25,537 nucleotides of DNA from Acidobacteriota bacterium (GTDB taxonomy: Bacteria > Acidobacteriota > Vicinamibacteria > Vicinamibacterales > UBA8438), in assembly GCA_005778315.1 (NCBI GenBank), contig SXOW01000233.1:1-25537 (forward strand), read 5' to 3'. The notes beneath the pieces were generated by a model. That model did not search any database. It was given only the letters and a program-made list of their open reading frames with translations, and had not been told where the DNA came from. Below are positions 7,481 through 15,739 of this stretch, piece after piece (position 1 is the stretch's first letter; each line of letters opens with the position of its first letter). The translations under genes were made by a program, and so were the position numbers.

Positions 7481-10400
7481 TCAGCGGTCGTGCGTGACTG
7501 CTGCGGCAACGGGTGCGACGCGAAGGACGACAAACGCGCCAAATTCCGGGGCCGTGTGGGCGGGCAGCAGGGGGGCGTTCCCGACGGGCGGCGCGACCAC
7601 CAGCCCGGTCATCGGCACCCGGATGGGGGCGCCGTCATAGACACCGGACACGACCGGCGCGCCAAAGAAGTCCTGTGCATCCCGGACCTCGTAGTGATCG
7701 CCGACGGTCAGACCGGTCTGGCTCAGGTCGACACGCACCTCGGACAGCAGAGCCCAGTTATAGACCACGACCGTCGACCGGCCGACCTCGTAGGCGTTGG
7801 GGCGCACGCGCACGACCCCGGTGGCCGGAGGCGCGGTGAGATACACGTTGGACCTGTACGTCTGCTTGATGCTCCGTGCGACCACGCCCAAGAACGTATT
7901 GCCCGTGACCTGGGTCGCGCTGCAGTGCAGGTTGAGGGCCGTGCCGCCGGCGAAGTAGTTGTCCTCGAGGACGCCGTTCGCGCAGGGCGTCGGAGAGCCG
8001 ATATCACCGTTGCGGCCGGCGCTCCCCGCCGGGTAATAGCCGTCGTTGCCACGCAACACCGGATTCCGGGCGACCTGTCGGCCTCCCAGCAGGTAGTTGG
8101 CCGTCGCGCCACCCTGGGCCGACAGCACGCCGTGGTTGAACGAGACATTCCCCTCGACGGTCAGCGTGCGGAGCCCGGTCTGCGACGTGGACGCGTGCAC
8201 CCCGAAGCCGAAGCTGTTGAACAGGATACTCTCTCGGACGGCCTGGGTCCCTGTCGCGTTCGCCACGTCGATCCCATGCCCGTGTCCCCGATCGGTACCC
8301 TCCCAGCCGTTGTGGTACAGCAACGCGCCGTACACCTCGGAGTCGTCGGGCCCCGTCGTCGACCCGAACCCGAGCCCCGTGCCCACATCGTGGACGGTGA
8401 GATTGATGAAGCGATTGTGATGACCGGTGATGTAGAGTCCCGTCCCCCGGTCTTGGAACCGATTGGGGTCGGAGTTCGTGACCTCGAACCCCACGTATCG
8501 CACATGCGATCCGGTGACATAGAGGACGACGTCGCCCGGGGACAGTCCCCCGTCGATCGTGGCCCGTTCCCCTGGGACGTTCCGGACGGTGATCGGCGCC
8601 GCGAGCGTCCCGCTCACGTCGCTCTTGTAGACGGCATAGTCGCCCTGCCCGTCCGCTACGGCCGGGCGGCTATACAGCCCCTCGCGCAGCAGCACGGTAT
8701 CCCCGGGCCGAACGGGACCGCCGGCTGAGAGCGCCGTGGCCAGGTCCAGGGGTGAGGCGGCACTGCCGTCGTTGGTCGGGAGGCCATCTGGCGCCACGTA
8801 CCGCACCTGGCCCCCCGCATCGCTGATCACGGCGTCTGACGCCGTCGTCTGCACCTCGGCAGCGACACTCGCGGAGGCGGCCGTATAGGCTTCGATCTCG
8901 GTCAACCTGCTCCGCGATCCCCCGGCCCTGGTGATCCAGATCCGGATGCGCGGGGTCGTCACGGGGGGGAACGCCACCTGCGCCCAGACCAGGGTATTGG
9001 CGACGACCCGCCCACCAGGCACCGGCTGCCAGGCCCCGCCCGCCCAATACTGGATTTCGAAGTCGGTGACCGCCCGCCAGGACGTCAGCGTCGGCGTCGG
9101 CTCGACAGGCGCACGGTAGTTCTCTTGCAGGGAGAACACGTCGACGTGATCGATCGTGAACGTCTGCGCGAAGTCGATCTGCACCCAGTCGGGGAACCCC
9201 TTCCCGGTGTCGGACCACGCGCCACCCGAGCCATACGCCGCGCCGCTGCGTCGTCCGTCGAGCACCGCGCCCGCGGCGTAGCCGGGACCAGAGGCGGACG
9301 ACGCCGTCGCCGTCGCACCAGCGGAGGCCGCAGCCGCGTTCATGCGCACTGGACAGCACGCCCGATCTCCTCGCCCAGGCCGCGCCGCAGGCCCGCGCTG
9401 AATCCGAGGGGCGCCCTGCGGCCGGGCGCCGGTGCCACCCCCTGATGGCCGGCCCTCTTGCGCGAAGAGGTTATTCTGGCCCTTGAGCTGCCAGAGCGGC
9501 AACGTCACGGTGACCGTCACGGGTGTCGAGGCGCCGGTGCCGCCCGCATTGTCGGTGGCCACCGCCGTCAGAGCATAGGTACCCGGCCCCACCCCCGTCC
9601 ACGCGTAGGTATACGGCGTCGTTGCCGCCGACCCGACCCGGGTGCCGTTCGCGTAGTAGGTCACGTCGGTCACCGTGCCGTCGAGGTCGGCCGCCTGAGC
9701 GGTCAGACTGATGGTGGCCGGGTCCGAATACGCGGCGGCGCCCGCCGGCGACGTCAGGGTCACGCTCGGCAACGCGTTGGCCCGCGGCGTAGCCGGGACC
9801 AGAGGCGGACCCGCCGGCGTGTAGGCCTCGATCTCGGTCACGCGGCTGCGGCCTCCACCGGCCTTGGTGATCCAGACCCGAATGCGCGGGGTCGTCACGG
9901 CGGGGAACGCCACCTGCGCCCAGACCAGGTAATTGGCGACGACCCGCCCACCCGGCACCGGCTGCCAGGCTCCACCCGTCCAATACTGGATTTCGAAGTC
10001 GGTGACCGCCCGCCAGGACCTCAGCGTCGGCGTCGGCTCGACGGGCGTCGAGGGGGACTCCTGCAGGGAGAACACGTCGACGCGATCGATCGTGAACGTC
10101 TGCGCGAAGTCGATCTGCACCCAGTCGGGGAACCCCGTCCCGGAGGCGTCTGACCACGCACCACCCGAGCCCCAGATCGCGCCGCTGCGTTGTCCGTCGA
10201 TCACGGCGCGCGGGGCGTAGCCGGGACCAGCGTCGGACGACGCCGTCGCCGTCGCTCCCTTGGAGGCCGCGGCCGCATTCATGCGAGACGCCGACCCGGC
10301 GACGGTCACGGTCACCGGCGCCGACGTGCTCTTGGCGCCCGCATCGTCGGTAGCCACCGCCGTCAGAGCATAGGTACCCGGCCCCACCCCCGTCCACGCG

Positions 10401-12025
10401 TAGGTATACGGCGTCGTTGCCGCCGACCCGACCCGGGTGCCGTTCGCGAAATACTCCACCCCCGTGACCGTGCCATCCGGATCTGTCGCGGAGGCCGCGA
10501 GACTGACCGTGGCCGGGGCGTGAAACGCGCTGCCGTCGGTCGGCGTCGTCAAGCTGACCGTCGGCCGCGCATTGACGGTGGAAGTCCCCGTCGGGTCCAC
10601 CACGAACGCCGCGAAATACGGCGCCGTGTGCGCCGGCTGAATGGGACCGTTGCCGATTGGCCGAACTGGGAGGAGCCCCGTCATGGGGACGCTGATCGCG
10701 GAGCCGTCATAGACACCGGAGGCCACCGGCGCGCCGTAGTAGTTCTGGGCGTCCCGAATCTCGAACGAATCGCCGATGGCCAGACCGCTCGTGCTCAGGT
10801 CGACACTCACGGTGGGTGCGCCCGCCCCGTTGTAGACGACGATGTGCGCACGGCCCGTTTCATGGGCGTTCGGTCGCACGGCCACATGCACGGCGGTCGG
10901 CTGCGCAGTCAGATAGGTGTTGTTGGGGTATGCGGACTGAAGCGCCGCCGCCACCGTCCCGATGAACGTGTTCCCTGACACCGAGGTCGCGCTGCAGTTC
11001 AGCTTGAGGGCCGTGCCACCCGCAAAGTAGTTGCCCTCGAGGATTCCGTTGACGCAGGCAGCGCCGTAGCCGATGTCGCCGTTGCGACCGGCGCTCCCGG
11101 CCGGGTAGTACCCGTAGTTGTTACGAAAGACCGGACTCCGGGCGACTTGATCGCCGCCGAGGAGGTAGTTGGCCTTGGCGCCACCCTCGGCGGACAGGAC
11201 GCCGTGGTTGAACGCGATGTTCCCGGCGAACTCCAGATTGTCGATCCGACTTGACGAGGTGTACGCGTGCACGCCGAAGCTGAAACTGTTGAGGAGAATC
11301 GTGTCGGTCACGCGCTTGACGCCGTTGGTGTTCTGCACGTAGATGGAGTGGCCGTGCCCGCGGTCCGATGCCTCCCATCCGTTGTTGTAGACGATGGCTC
11401 CGTAGATCTCCGAGTCGTCCGCGACGCTGGTCGACCAGAATCCAAACGCGGTCCCGACATCGTGTACGACGAGGTTGATGAAGTGATTGTGATGGCCGGT
11501 AATGTACAGGCCGTGGCCACGCTGCGCGTAACGGTCGGGGTCGGTGTTGGTGATCTCGAGCCCCTGGATCCGCGTATACGATCCTGTCACGCGGAGGACG
11601 GTTTCGTCCGGCGACAGTCCCCCGTCGATCGTGACTCGTTCGCCCAGGTAGGGGCGAACCGTAATCGGTGCGTCCGCGGTCCCGGTCAGCGTGCTCTTGA
11701 ACACGCTGAGATCACCGCTGGAATCCGGCACGGCCTGCCGGCGGTACACGCCTCCGCGGAGCAGCACCGTATCGCCCGGCCGGGCGGGGCCAGTCGCGGA
11801 GAGCGCCGTGGCTAGGTCGAGCGGGCCCCCGAGACTCCCAGTGTTGGTCGGGAGGCCGGCGGGGGACACATACAGGGTCTTGGGCTGTGCGAGCACCGCG
11901 GCTGGGGCTGCCGCGTGTCCCAGGCACAGCAGAAGACCCAGCGTCAGACAGGTCGATCGGCGCGGAGCAACGCTAGACCACCTCCTGGTAGCCGGAGCGG
12001 AAACTGGGCTATCGGTGTCTCCCAT
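7481..12025 (-). CDS. Giant secreted protein: beta-helix, Ig-like, F5/8-type, Ig-like, F5/8-type, beta-helix
   Basis: About 1514 residues. I chose the ATG at 12025, which places a signal peptide at about 1-46 (hydrophobic LTLGLLLCLG, cleavage after VLA). The frame is open 102 codons further, without secretion features there; no strong ribosome-binding site decides it. Domains: right-handed beta-helix A about 48-480, with PGDTVLLRGG and an all-beta tail; Ig-like about 485-575; F5/8 type C-like about 582-735 (starts MNAAAAS, contains DWVQIDFAQTFTID); a second Ig-like about 745-840; a linker about 841-894; a second F5/8-like about 895-1050; and beta-helix B about 1073-1514. The two beta-helices are clear paralogues. 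Such folds bind or cleave polysaccharides at the cell surface, and the F5/8 modules are carbohydrate-binding candidates. I see no confident lyase active site. The gene stands alone, converging with the quinoprotein operon. Confidence 0.82.
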   Translation of the reverse strand: MGDTDSPVSAPATRRWSSVAPRRSTCLTLGLLLCLGHAAAPAAVLAQPKTLYVSPAGLPTNTGSLGGPLDLATALSATGPARPGDTVLLRGGVYRRQAVPDSSGDLSVFKSTLTGTADAPITVRPYLGERVTIDGGLSPDETVLRVTGSYTRIQGLEITNTDPDRYAQRGHGLYITGHHNHFINLVVHDVGTAFGFWSTSVADDSEIYGAIVYNNGWEASDRGHGHSIYVQNTNGVKRVTDTILLNSFSFGVHAYTSSSRIDNLEFAGNIAFNHGVLSAEGGAKANYLLGGDQVARSPVFRNNYGYYPAGSAGRNGDIGYGAACVNGILEGNYFAGGTALKLNCSATSVSGNTFIGTVAAALQSAYPNNTYLTAQPTAVHVAVRPNAHETGRAHIVVYNGAGAPTVSVDLSTSGLAIGDSFEIRDAQNYYGAPVASGVYDGSAISVPMTGLLPVRPIGNGPIQPAHTAPYFAAFVVDPTGTSTVNARPTVSLTTPTDGSAFHAPATVSLAASATDPDGTVTGVEYFANGTRVGSAATTPYTYAWTGVGPGTYALTAVATDDAGAKSTSAPVTVTVAGSASRMNAAAASKGATATASSDAGPGYAPRAVIDGQRSGAIWGSGGAWSDASGTGFPDWVQIDFAQTFTIDRVDVFSLQESPSTPVEPTPTLRSWRAVTDFEIQYWTGGAWQPVPGGRVVANYLVWAQVAFPAVTTPRIRVWITKAGGGRSRVTEIEAYTPAGPPLVPATPRANALPSVTLTSPAGAAAYSDPATISLTAQAADLDGTVTDVTYYANGTRVGSAATTPYTYAWTGVGPGTYALTAVATDNAGGTGASTPVTVTVTLPLWQLKGQNNLFAQEGRPSGGGTGARPQGAPRIQRGPAARPGRGDRACCPVRMNAAAASAGATATASSASGPGYAAGAVLDGRRSGAAYGSGGAWSDTGKGFPDWVQIDFAQTFTIDHVDVFSLQENYRAPVEPTPTLTSWRAVTDFEIQYWAGGAWQPVPGGRVVANTLVWAQVAFPPVTTPRIRIWITRAGGSRSRLTEIEAYTAASASVAAEVQTTASDAVISDAGGQVRYVAPDGLPTNDGSAASPLDLATALSAGGPVRPGDTVLLREGLYSRPAVADGQGDYAVYKSDVSGTLAAPITVRNVPGERATIDGGLSPGDVVLYVTGSHVRYVGFEVTNSDPNRFQDRGTGLYITGHHNRFINLTVHDVGTGLGFGSTTGPDDSEVYGALLYHNGWEGTDRGHGHGIDVANATGTQAVRESILFNSFGFGVHASTSQTGLRTLTVEGNVSFNHGVLSAQGGATANYLLGGRQVARNPVLRGNDGYYPAGSAGRNGDIGSPTPCANGVLEDNYFAGGTALNLHCSATQVTGNTFLGVVARSIKQTYRSNVYLTAPPATGVVRVRPNAYEVGRSTVVVYNWALLSEVRVDLSQTGLTVGDHYEVRDAQDFFGAPVVSGVYDGAPIRVPMTGLVVAPPVGNAPLLPAHTAPEFGAFVVLRVAPVAAAVTHDR
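9269..9299 (-). repeat. 31-bp perfect direct repeat used in two reading frames, copy 1
   Basis: Identical to 9780-9810. Here, in the second F5/8-type domain, the minus-strand reading gives SASGPGYAAG. Confidence 0.9.
9558..9653 (-). repeat. 96-bp perfect direct repeat, copy 1 (second Ig-like domain)
   Basis: Identical base for base to 10353-10448, offset 795 bases. It encodes the strand pair TPYTYAWTGVGPGTYAL in the second Ig-like domain. Both copies are read in the same frame. Confidence 0.95.
9780..9810 (-). repeat. 31-bp perfect direct repeat used in two reading frames, copy 2
   Basis: Same 31 bases as 9269-9299, but in the join between the first F5/8-type domain and the second Ig-like domain it is read in a different frame and gives GPPLVPATPRA. 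Confidence 0.9.
10353..10448 (-). repeat. 96-bp perfect direct repeat, copy 2 (first Ig-like domain)
   Basis: Partner of 9558-9653 in the first Ig-like domain. Flanking sequence has diverged while this block is perfect, which points to recent conversion or duplication. Confidence 0.95.
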
Positions 12026-12716
12026 GCGCGCGTCCCGGTGCAAGAAGGGGGCCATTGAGCGAAACGATCGACGAGAAGGCACCGACCTCACTTCTTGGCC
12101 GCCAGAGTCTCTCACAATTGGAGGCCCGCGCGAATGGCGAACCGGGGCCCGGCGACAATCCGCTGCGCCGCGATGCCCACTGCCGCCACGACTCGTTGAG
12201 GCGATCGTCCACGACTGGGCCGGCCCTGTCCGGACCCGGGTCACGGAGCCCGGCGCCAATTCAGGCGAGGCCGCCCACGGCTCGTATCGGCCGGATGTGT
12301 CCGTTCCTACACGGCGCGCGCTCGAAGGCACCTGCGGCGGCGCGTGAAGGGACGCGCTTCGCCGCGCCCATCTTTCCTTTGAGTTGCGTTCGGCCCCCGA
12401 GTGGGTCTATCGCTGACTGCCAACTGCAGGCGACGTCAGTCCCCAACGCGCGCTCCGAAATCAACCGTTCCATCTCGTCGACCGCCGACCGCGTCGGCTA
12501 TCGTGCCACGACAGTTCTGCCGATAGAGCTCTATGAATCATCACGGGGCTCCACGCGTTGGGCCGGTCGCGTACGCAGGAATCGGATCTGACTGACGAAT
12601 CCGTGCGTACGAGACTGCTGTGGGATAGTCGCCCGGACAACGGCATGGACTAGTAAGGGTGCCAACCTGGCGTGTGAGGCGCGTCGTTTCACAGGGTACG
12701 CGACTTGCAACGTTAG
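12026..12716. other. Long intergenic region without a convincing gene
   Basis: About 690 bases. Frames open here on both strands lack family resemblance, ribosome-binding sites and credible composition. The promoter of the giant beta-helix gene should lie at its left end, but I cannot point to -35/-10 boxes. The only clear structure is the inverted repeat at 12570-12611. Confidence 0.5.
12570..12611. repeat. Imperfect inverted repeat
   Basis: The left arm 12570-12584 (CGTACGCAGGAATCG) pairs with the right arm 12596-12611 (CGAATCCGTGCGTACG) around an 11-base loop. The outer eight pairs are perfect; there is one bulged G and one mismatch inside. No T-tract follows, so an intrinsic terminator is not indicated; it could be a protein-binding site or the remnant of an element end. 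Confidence 0.6.
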
Positions 12717-12731
12717 GTGTGGGTGTTGGTG

Positions 12732-13145
12732 ATGGTCGAATTTGCCAGGGAGCAGTTAGTCAGATTCTGGTCAGACGCCGCTAACTCCAAAGCAAGTGAG
12801 ACGAACGTGAGACACGAGACACGGTTTTTTGCGCACCTCTCGCTTCTGCTCGGCTTCGCGCTGTGGACCGCCGTCGTTGCGCTCACACGCTCGCCGACGA
12901 TCGGTGTTCTCACGCTCTGGATGCTGATCCACCTCCTGGTCAGCGAGCAGCGGCTCCAGTCTTTGGGAAGAGATCTGGCCCGCTCACAGGCGCGAGACGC
13001 CCGGTTGCCGCAGCTGATGGGTCAGATGCGTCACCCTGTGAACCGGCTCGAAGAAGGCCCTTTTACCTTCGCCTTCAACCGTGACGACGATCCCGATGGC
13101 GACGACCAGCGCGCCATTTCGTCAGCTCCATCATCCGTGCATTAA
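12732..13145 (+). CDS. Small hypothetical membrane protein
   Basis: A 137-residue frame from the ATG at 12732; a GTG at 12717 would add five residues. No strong ribosome-binding site is visible before either. Two hydrophobic stretches, around LSLLLGFALWTAVVAL and TIGVLTLWMLIHLLV, separated by a short SPT turn, suggest a membrane hairpin. It is followed by a charged, probably helical segment (EQRLQSLGRDLARSQARDARL) and an acidic tail (NRDDDPDGDD). The layout resembles small two-helix membrane proteins with a cytoplasmic coiled region, but I do not recognise a family. Base composition is a little less GC-rich than that of its neighbours at the 5' end. It stands alone. It may be a real gene or chance. 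Confidence 0.45.
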   Translation: MVEFAREQLVRFWSDAANSKASETNVRHETRFFAHLSLLLGFALWTAVVALTRSPTIGVLTLWMLIHLLVSEQRLQSLGRDLARSQARDARLPQLMGQMRHPVNRLEEGPFTFAFNRDDDPDGDDQRAISSAPSSVH

Positions 13146-13262
13146 GCGACTCCGGCCCAGCGCGAGGTCACTCCACCCCGATGAACCGCTTGCACATGCG
13201 AACGATGTGCTCGGTCTGCTTCGGTGTCTGAAATCGACTGACGGGCAGCTGAAGCTGCCGCG

Positions 13263-13361
13263 CGGCGAGACGGGCCGATGTTCGAATACGCCTGCCACGA
13301 GGGGAACTACGGCATGACCAGCTTGCTTGCGATCGCCCGTGGCGAAGACGCGGCAGGGTAG
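13263..13361 (+). pseudogene. Orphan C-terminal fragment with an ACHEGNYGM motif
   Basis: The frame ending at the TAG at 13359-13361 reads DGPMFEYACHEGNYGM, then TSLLAIARGEDAAG. I recognise this as the C-terminal end of a secreted protein family common in Acidobacteria (ends of the form YEYACHEGNY then a short helix). The body of that protein is not present upstream: the flanking bases carry no matching frame and no start with a ribosome-binding site. It is best read as what remains after deletion of a larger gene. The N-terminal motif of what I believe is the same family occurs as another fragment near 21363-21477. Family assignment is from memory. Confidence 0.5.
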
Positions 13362-13385
13362 GCCCGCCACGTTCGATGGCAGGTC

Positions 13386-13414
13386 TTGGATACCTGCTCG
13401 GTCAGGCGTATAGT
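13386..13414 (+). promoter_or_regulatory. Candidate sigma-70-type promoter
   Basis: TTGGAT (13386-13391) and TATAGT (13409-13414) are separated by 17 bases and lie about 50 bases before the ATG at 13465. The -10 matches the consensus at five of six positions, the -35 at three of six. Confidence 0.35.
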
Positions 13415-13464
13415 CGGCGGAAGAGCAGACGTACCACGCGCTTCGGCAGAAGAGGGAGGCTCAC

Positions 13465-15669
13465 ATGGGCAGACTGCGATGGGCGGTGACTGGCGGCGTG
13501 ACCGCGACGGTCGTGACGGTCGTGACAGTCGTGACAATCGTGACAATCGTGACAATGACGAGCGTGACCGTCATGACCGCCGCAGACGACATCAGCGGCG
13601 TGGTGCGCGGTCCGGCCGGTCCGGAGGCGGGGGTGTGGGTCATCGCCGAGACCACCGACTTCGAGACGACATATCGCAAGATCGTGGTCACCGACGACAA
13701 CGGGCGCTTCGTCGTCCCGGACCTGCCGGACGCGAGCTATTCGGTGTGGGTGCGCGGCTACGGCCTGGTCGATTCCGCGACGCAGCAGGCCCGGCCCGGC
13801 GCGAACATCACCGCCACGGTCAACGCGGCCGCAACGCCAGGCGAGGCGGCCGCGCTCTACCCCGCCAACTATTGGTATTCCTTGCTGGAGGTGCCGCCCG
13901 AGAGCGATTTTCCCGGCACCGGGATGCGGGGCAACGGCATCGGCGCCACCATGCGCACGCAGGCCGACTGGGTCGATCGGATGAAGGACGGCTGCCAGCT
14001 CTGCCACCAGCTCGGAAATTACGCCACGCGCGAGTTTCCGGTGATGGACCTCGACCAGTTCGACTCGCCGGTCGACGCCTGGGAGCACCGCATCCAGGCG
14101 GGCAGCAGCGGTCCGGCGATGGCGGCCGAACTCAACCGCATTGGACGTCCGCGGGCGCTCACGCTCTACGCCGAGTGGACCGATCGGATCCGTGACGGCG
14201 AGGTGCCGCCGGCGCCGCCGCGTCCCCAGGGCCGCGAGCGCAATGTCGTGCTGACCATGTGGGGCTGGGGACACGAGCAGGGCATGGTGCACGACGAAGT
14301 GGCGACCGACAAACGCAACCCGACGCTCTACCCGAACGGACCGATCTACGGCGTTGGCGGGGCCGGTCTGGTGATCACCGACCCGGTGACGCACCGCTCT
14401 CGACGCCTGGACCTAACCGCCAACATCGCCGAGCGGCCGGCTGGCGACTCGTATCAGGGGAGTTCGACGGCCATCCCGTCGCTGTACTGGGGGGATGAGC
14501 GGGCTGACCTCCGGAGCTACAACGCCCACAATCCGATGATGGACGATCAGGGCCGGGTGTGGATCACGCAGTCGGTCCGCGAGGCCCAGATCCCGGGCTG
14601 GTGCCAGACGGGGTCGGACAATCGGTTCGCGCAGTACTACCCGATCCAGCATCGCGAATCGCGGCAGGTGTCCTACTACGACCCGGCCACCGAATCGTTC
14701 GAGCTCATCGAGACCTGCTTCTTCACGCATCACCTCCAGTTCGCCGACGATGCGAACGACACGCTCTGGCTGAGCGGCTCCACCGAAGTCGTCGGCTGGC
14801 TGAACACGAAGCTGTATGACGAGACTGGTGACCACCGCGTCGCGCAGGGGTGGTGCCCGACCGTGATCGATACCAACGGCGACGGCCGGATCTCGAAGCC
14901 GTGGAACGAACCGGAGGCGGCGGTCGATCCGTCGCGCGACACCCGCATCGGCAGCCTCGACATGTTCCAGCGCGCCTACGGGGTCATTCCGCACCCCGAC
15001 GGCTCGGTCTGGGTGACGCGGCGGTTCCCCGTCCCCGGTCAGCTGATCCGGCTGGATCCGGGGACCAATCCGCCAGAGACCTGCCGGTCAGAGGTGTACG
15101 AGCCGCCGTATGGCCCAGGGGTCGATCCTGACGCGTGGGGATACGGACCGCGCGGCATCGACGTCGACGGTGACGGGCTCGTGTGGACGGCACTCGGAGG
15201 TAGCGGGCATCTGGCGAGCTTCGACCGGACGAAGTGCCGGACGCTGAGTGGTCCAACCGCCACGGGTCAGCACTGTCCCGAAGGGTGGACGCTCCATGCC
15301 ACGCCCGGGCCGAAGCTGAAAGGCGTCTCCCACTCGGCGAACGCCGACTACCACTACTACAACTGGGTCGATCGGTTCGACACGCTCGGCCTCGGGGAAG
15401 ACACGCCGATCGCCACCGGTACTAGCTCCGACTCGCTGCTGGCGCTCGAGCCGGAGACGGGGGAGTGGGTCGTCATGCGCGTGCCCTATCCGATGGGCTT
15501 CTACAGCCGGGGGCTCGACGGTCGGATCGACGATCCTTCGGCGGGGTGGAAGGGACGGGGCGTCTGGGCCGCCTTCGACACCAGCGCGCCCTGGCACCTG
15601 GAGGGCGGCAAGGGGGCGACGAGCGAGATCGTCCGGTTCCAGATCCGGCCGGATCCGTTGGCCGAGTAG
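13465..15669 (+). CDS. Secreted carboxypeptidase-regulatory-like domain protein with one c-haem motif and a propeller-like body
   Basis: A 734-residue protein whose ATG follows GAGGGAGG. The signal peptide (about 1-40) has a hydrophobic core made almost only of Val/Ile-Val-Thr triplets. Residues 42-122 form a carboxypeptidase-regulatory-like beta-sandwich (ISGVVRGPAGPEAGVWV, then DDNGRFVVPDLPDASYSVWV). Cys177-Gln-Leu-Cys180-His181 is a single CxxCH haem c motif. The remaining ~500 residues contain repeats such as MMDDQGRVWITQS, HPDGSVWVTRR and VDGDGLVWTALGG, typical of streptogramin-lyase/NHL-like beta-propellers. Many cysteines later in the chain (for example in GWCQTG, ETCFFTHH and QGWCPT) are not in haem motifs. 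The protein should be periplasmic or surface exposed and may be a haem-containing redox or binding protein; no substrate can be named. It converges with the cupin gene. Confidence 0.82.
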   Translation: MGRLRWAVTGGVTATVVTVVTVVTIVTIVTMTSVTVMTAADDISGVVRGPAGPEAGVWVIAETTDFETTYRKIVVTDDNGRFVVPDLPDASYSVWVRGYGLVDSATQQARPGANITATVNAAATPGEAAALYPANYWYSLLEVPPESDFPGTGMRGNGIGATMRTQADWVDRMKDGCQLCHQLGNYATREFPVMDLDQFDSPVDAWEHRIQAGSSGPAMAAELNRIGRPRALTLYAEWTDRIRDGEVPPAPPRPQGRERNVVLTMWGWGHEQGMVHDEVATDKRNPTLYPNGPIYGVGGAGLVITDPVTHRSRRLDLTANIAERPAGDSYQGSSTAIPSLYWGDERADLRSYNAHNPMMDDQGRVWITQSVREAQIPGWCQTGSDNRFAQYYPIQHRESRQVSYYDPATESFELIETCFFTHHLQFADDANDTLWLSGSTEVVGWLNTKLYDETGDHRVAQGWCPTVIDTNGDGRISKPWNEPEAAVDPSRDTRIGSLDMFQRAYGVIPHPDGSVWVTRRFPVPGQLIRLDPGTNPPETCRSEVYEPPYGPGVDPDAWGYGPRGIDVDGDGLVWTALGGSGHLASFDRTKCRTLSGPTATGQHCPEGWTLHATPGPKLKGVSHSANADYHYYNWVDRFDTLGLGEDTPIATGTSSDSLLALEPETGEWVVMRVPYPMGFYSRGLDGRIDDPSAGWKGRGVWAAFDTSAPWHLEGGKGATSEIVRFQIRPDPLAE
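13510..13554 (+). repeat. 9-bp tandem repeat inside a signal peptide
   Basis: Five units of GTCGTGACR/ATCGTGACA run head to tail, with degenerate copies continuing to about 13578. Each unit encodes VVT or IVT, so gain or loss of a unit keeps frame and only lengthens or shortens the signal-peptide core. Confidence 0.9.
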
Positions 15670-15739
15670 GCGCAGACTGCATCGGCCCGCGGGCGAGGCT
15701 CAGTCGAAGACGCGCGCAGGTGTCCTCGTCGGGGACCCT

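Noticed and set aside
7460..8728. 422-codon plus-strand frame, and further plus-strand frames up to 11815
   Set aside because: Shadows of the giant beta-helix gene on the other strand; composition is arginine-rich and repetitive without domains.
12055..12591. 178-codon plus-strand frame in the gene-poor region
   Set aside because: No ribosome-binding site, no recognisable domain, and composition like random GC-rich sequence.
13510..13578. CRISPR-like or minisatellite array
   Set aside because: The units are 9 bases with no spacers, and the run lies inside a coding signal peptide.
13402..14394. 330-codon minus-strand frame with many His/Asp/Cys repeats
   Set aside because: It is the antisense reading of the 9-bp tandem repeat and of the haem-motif gene.
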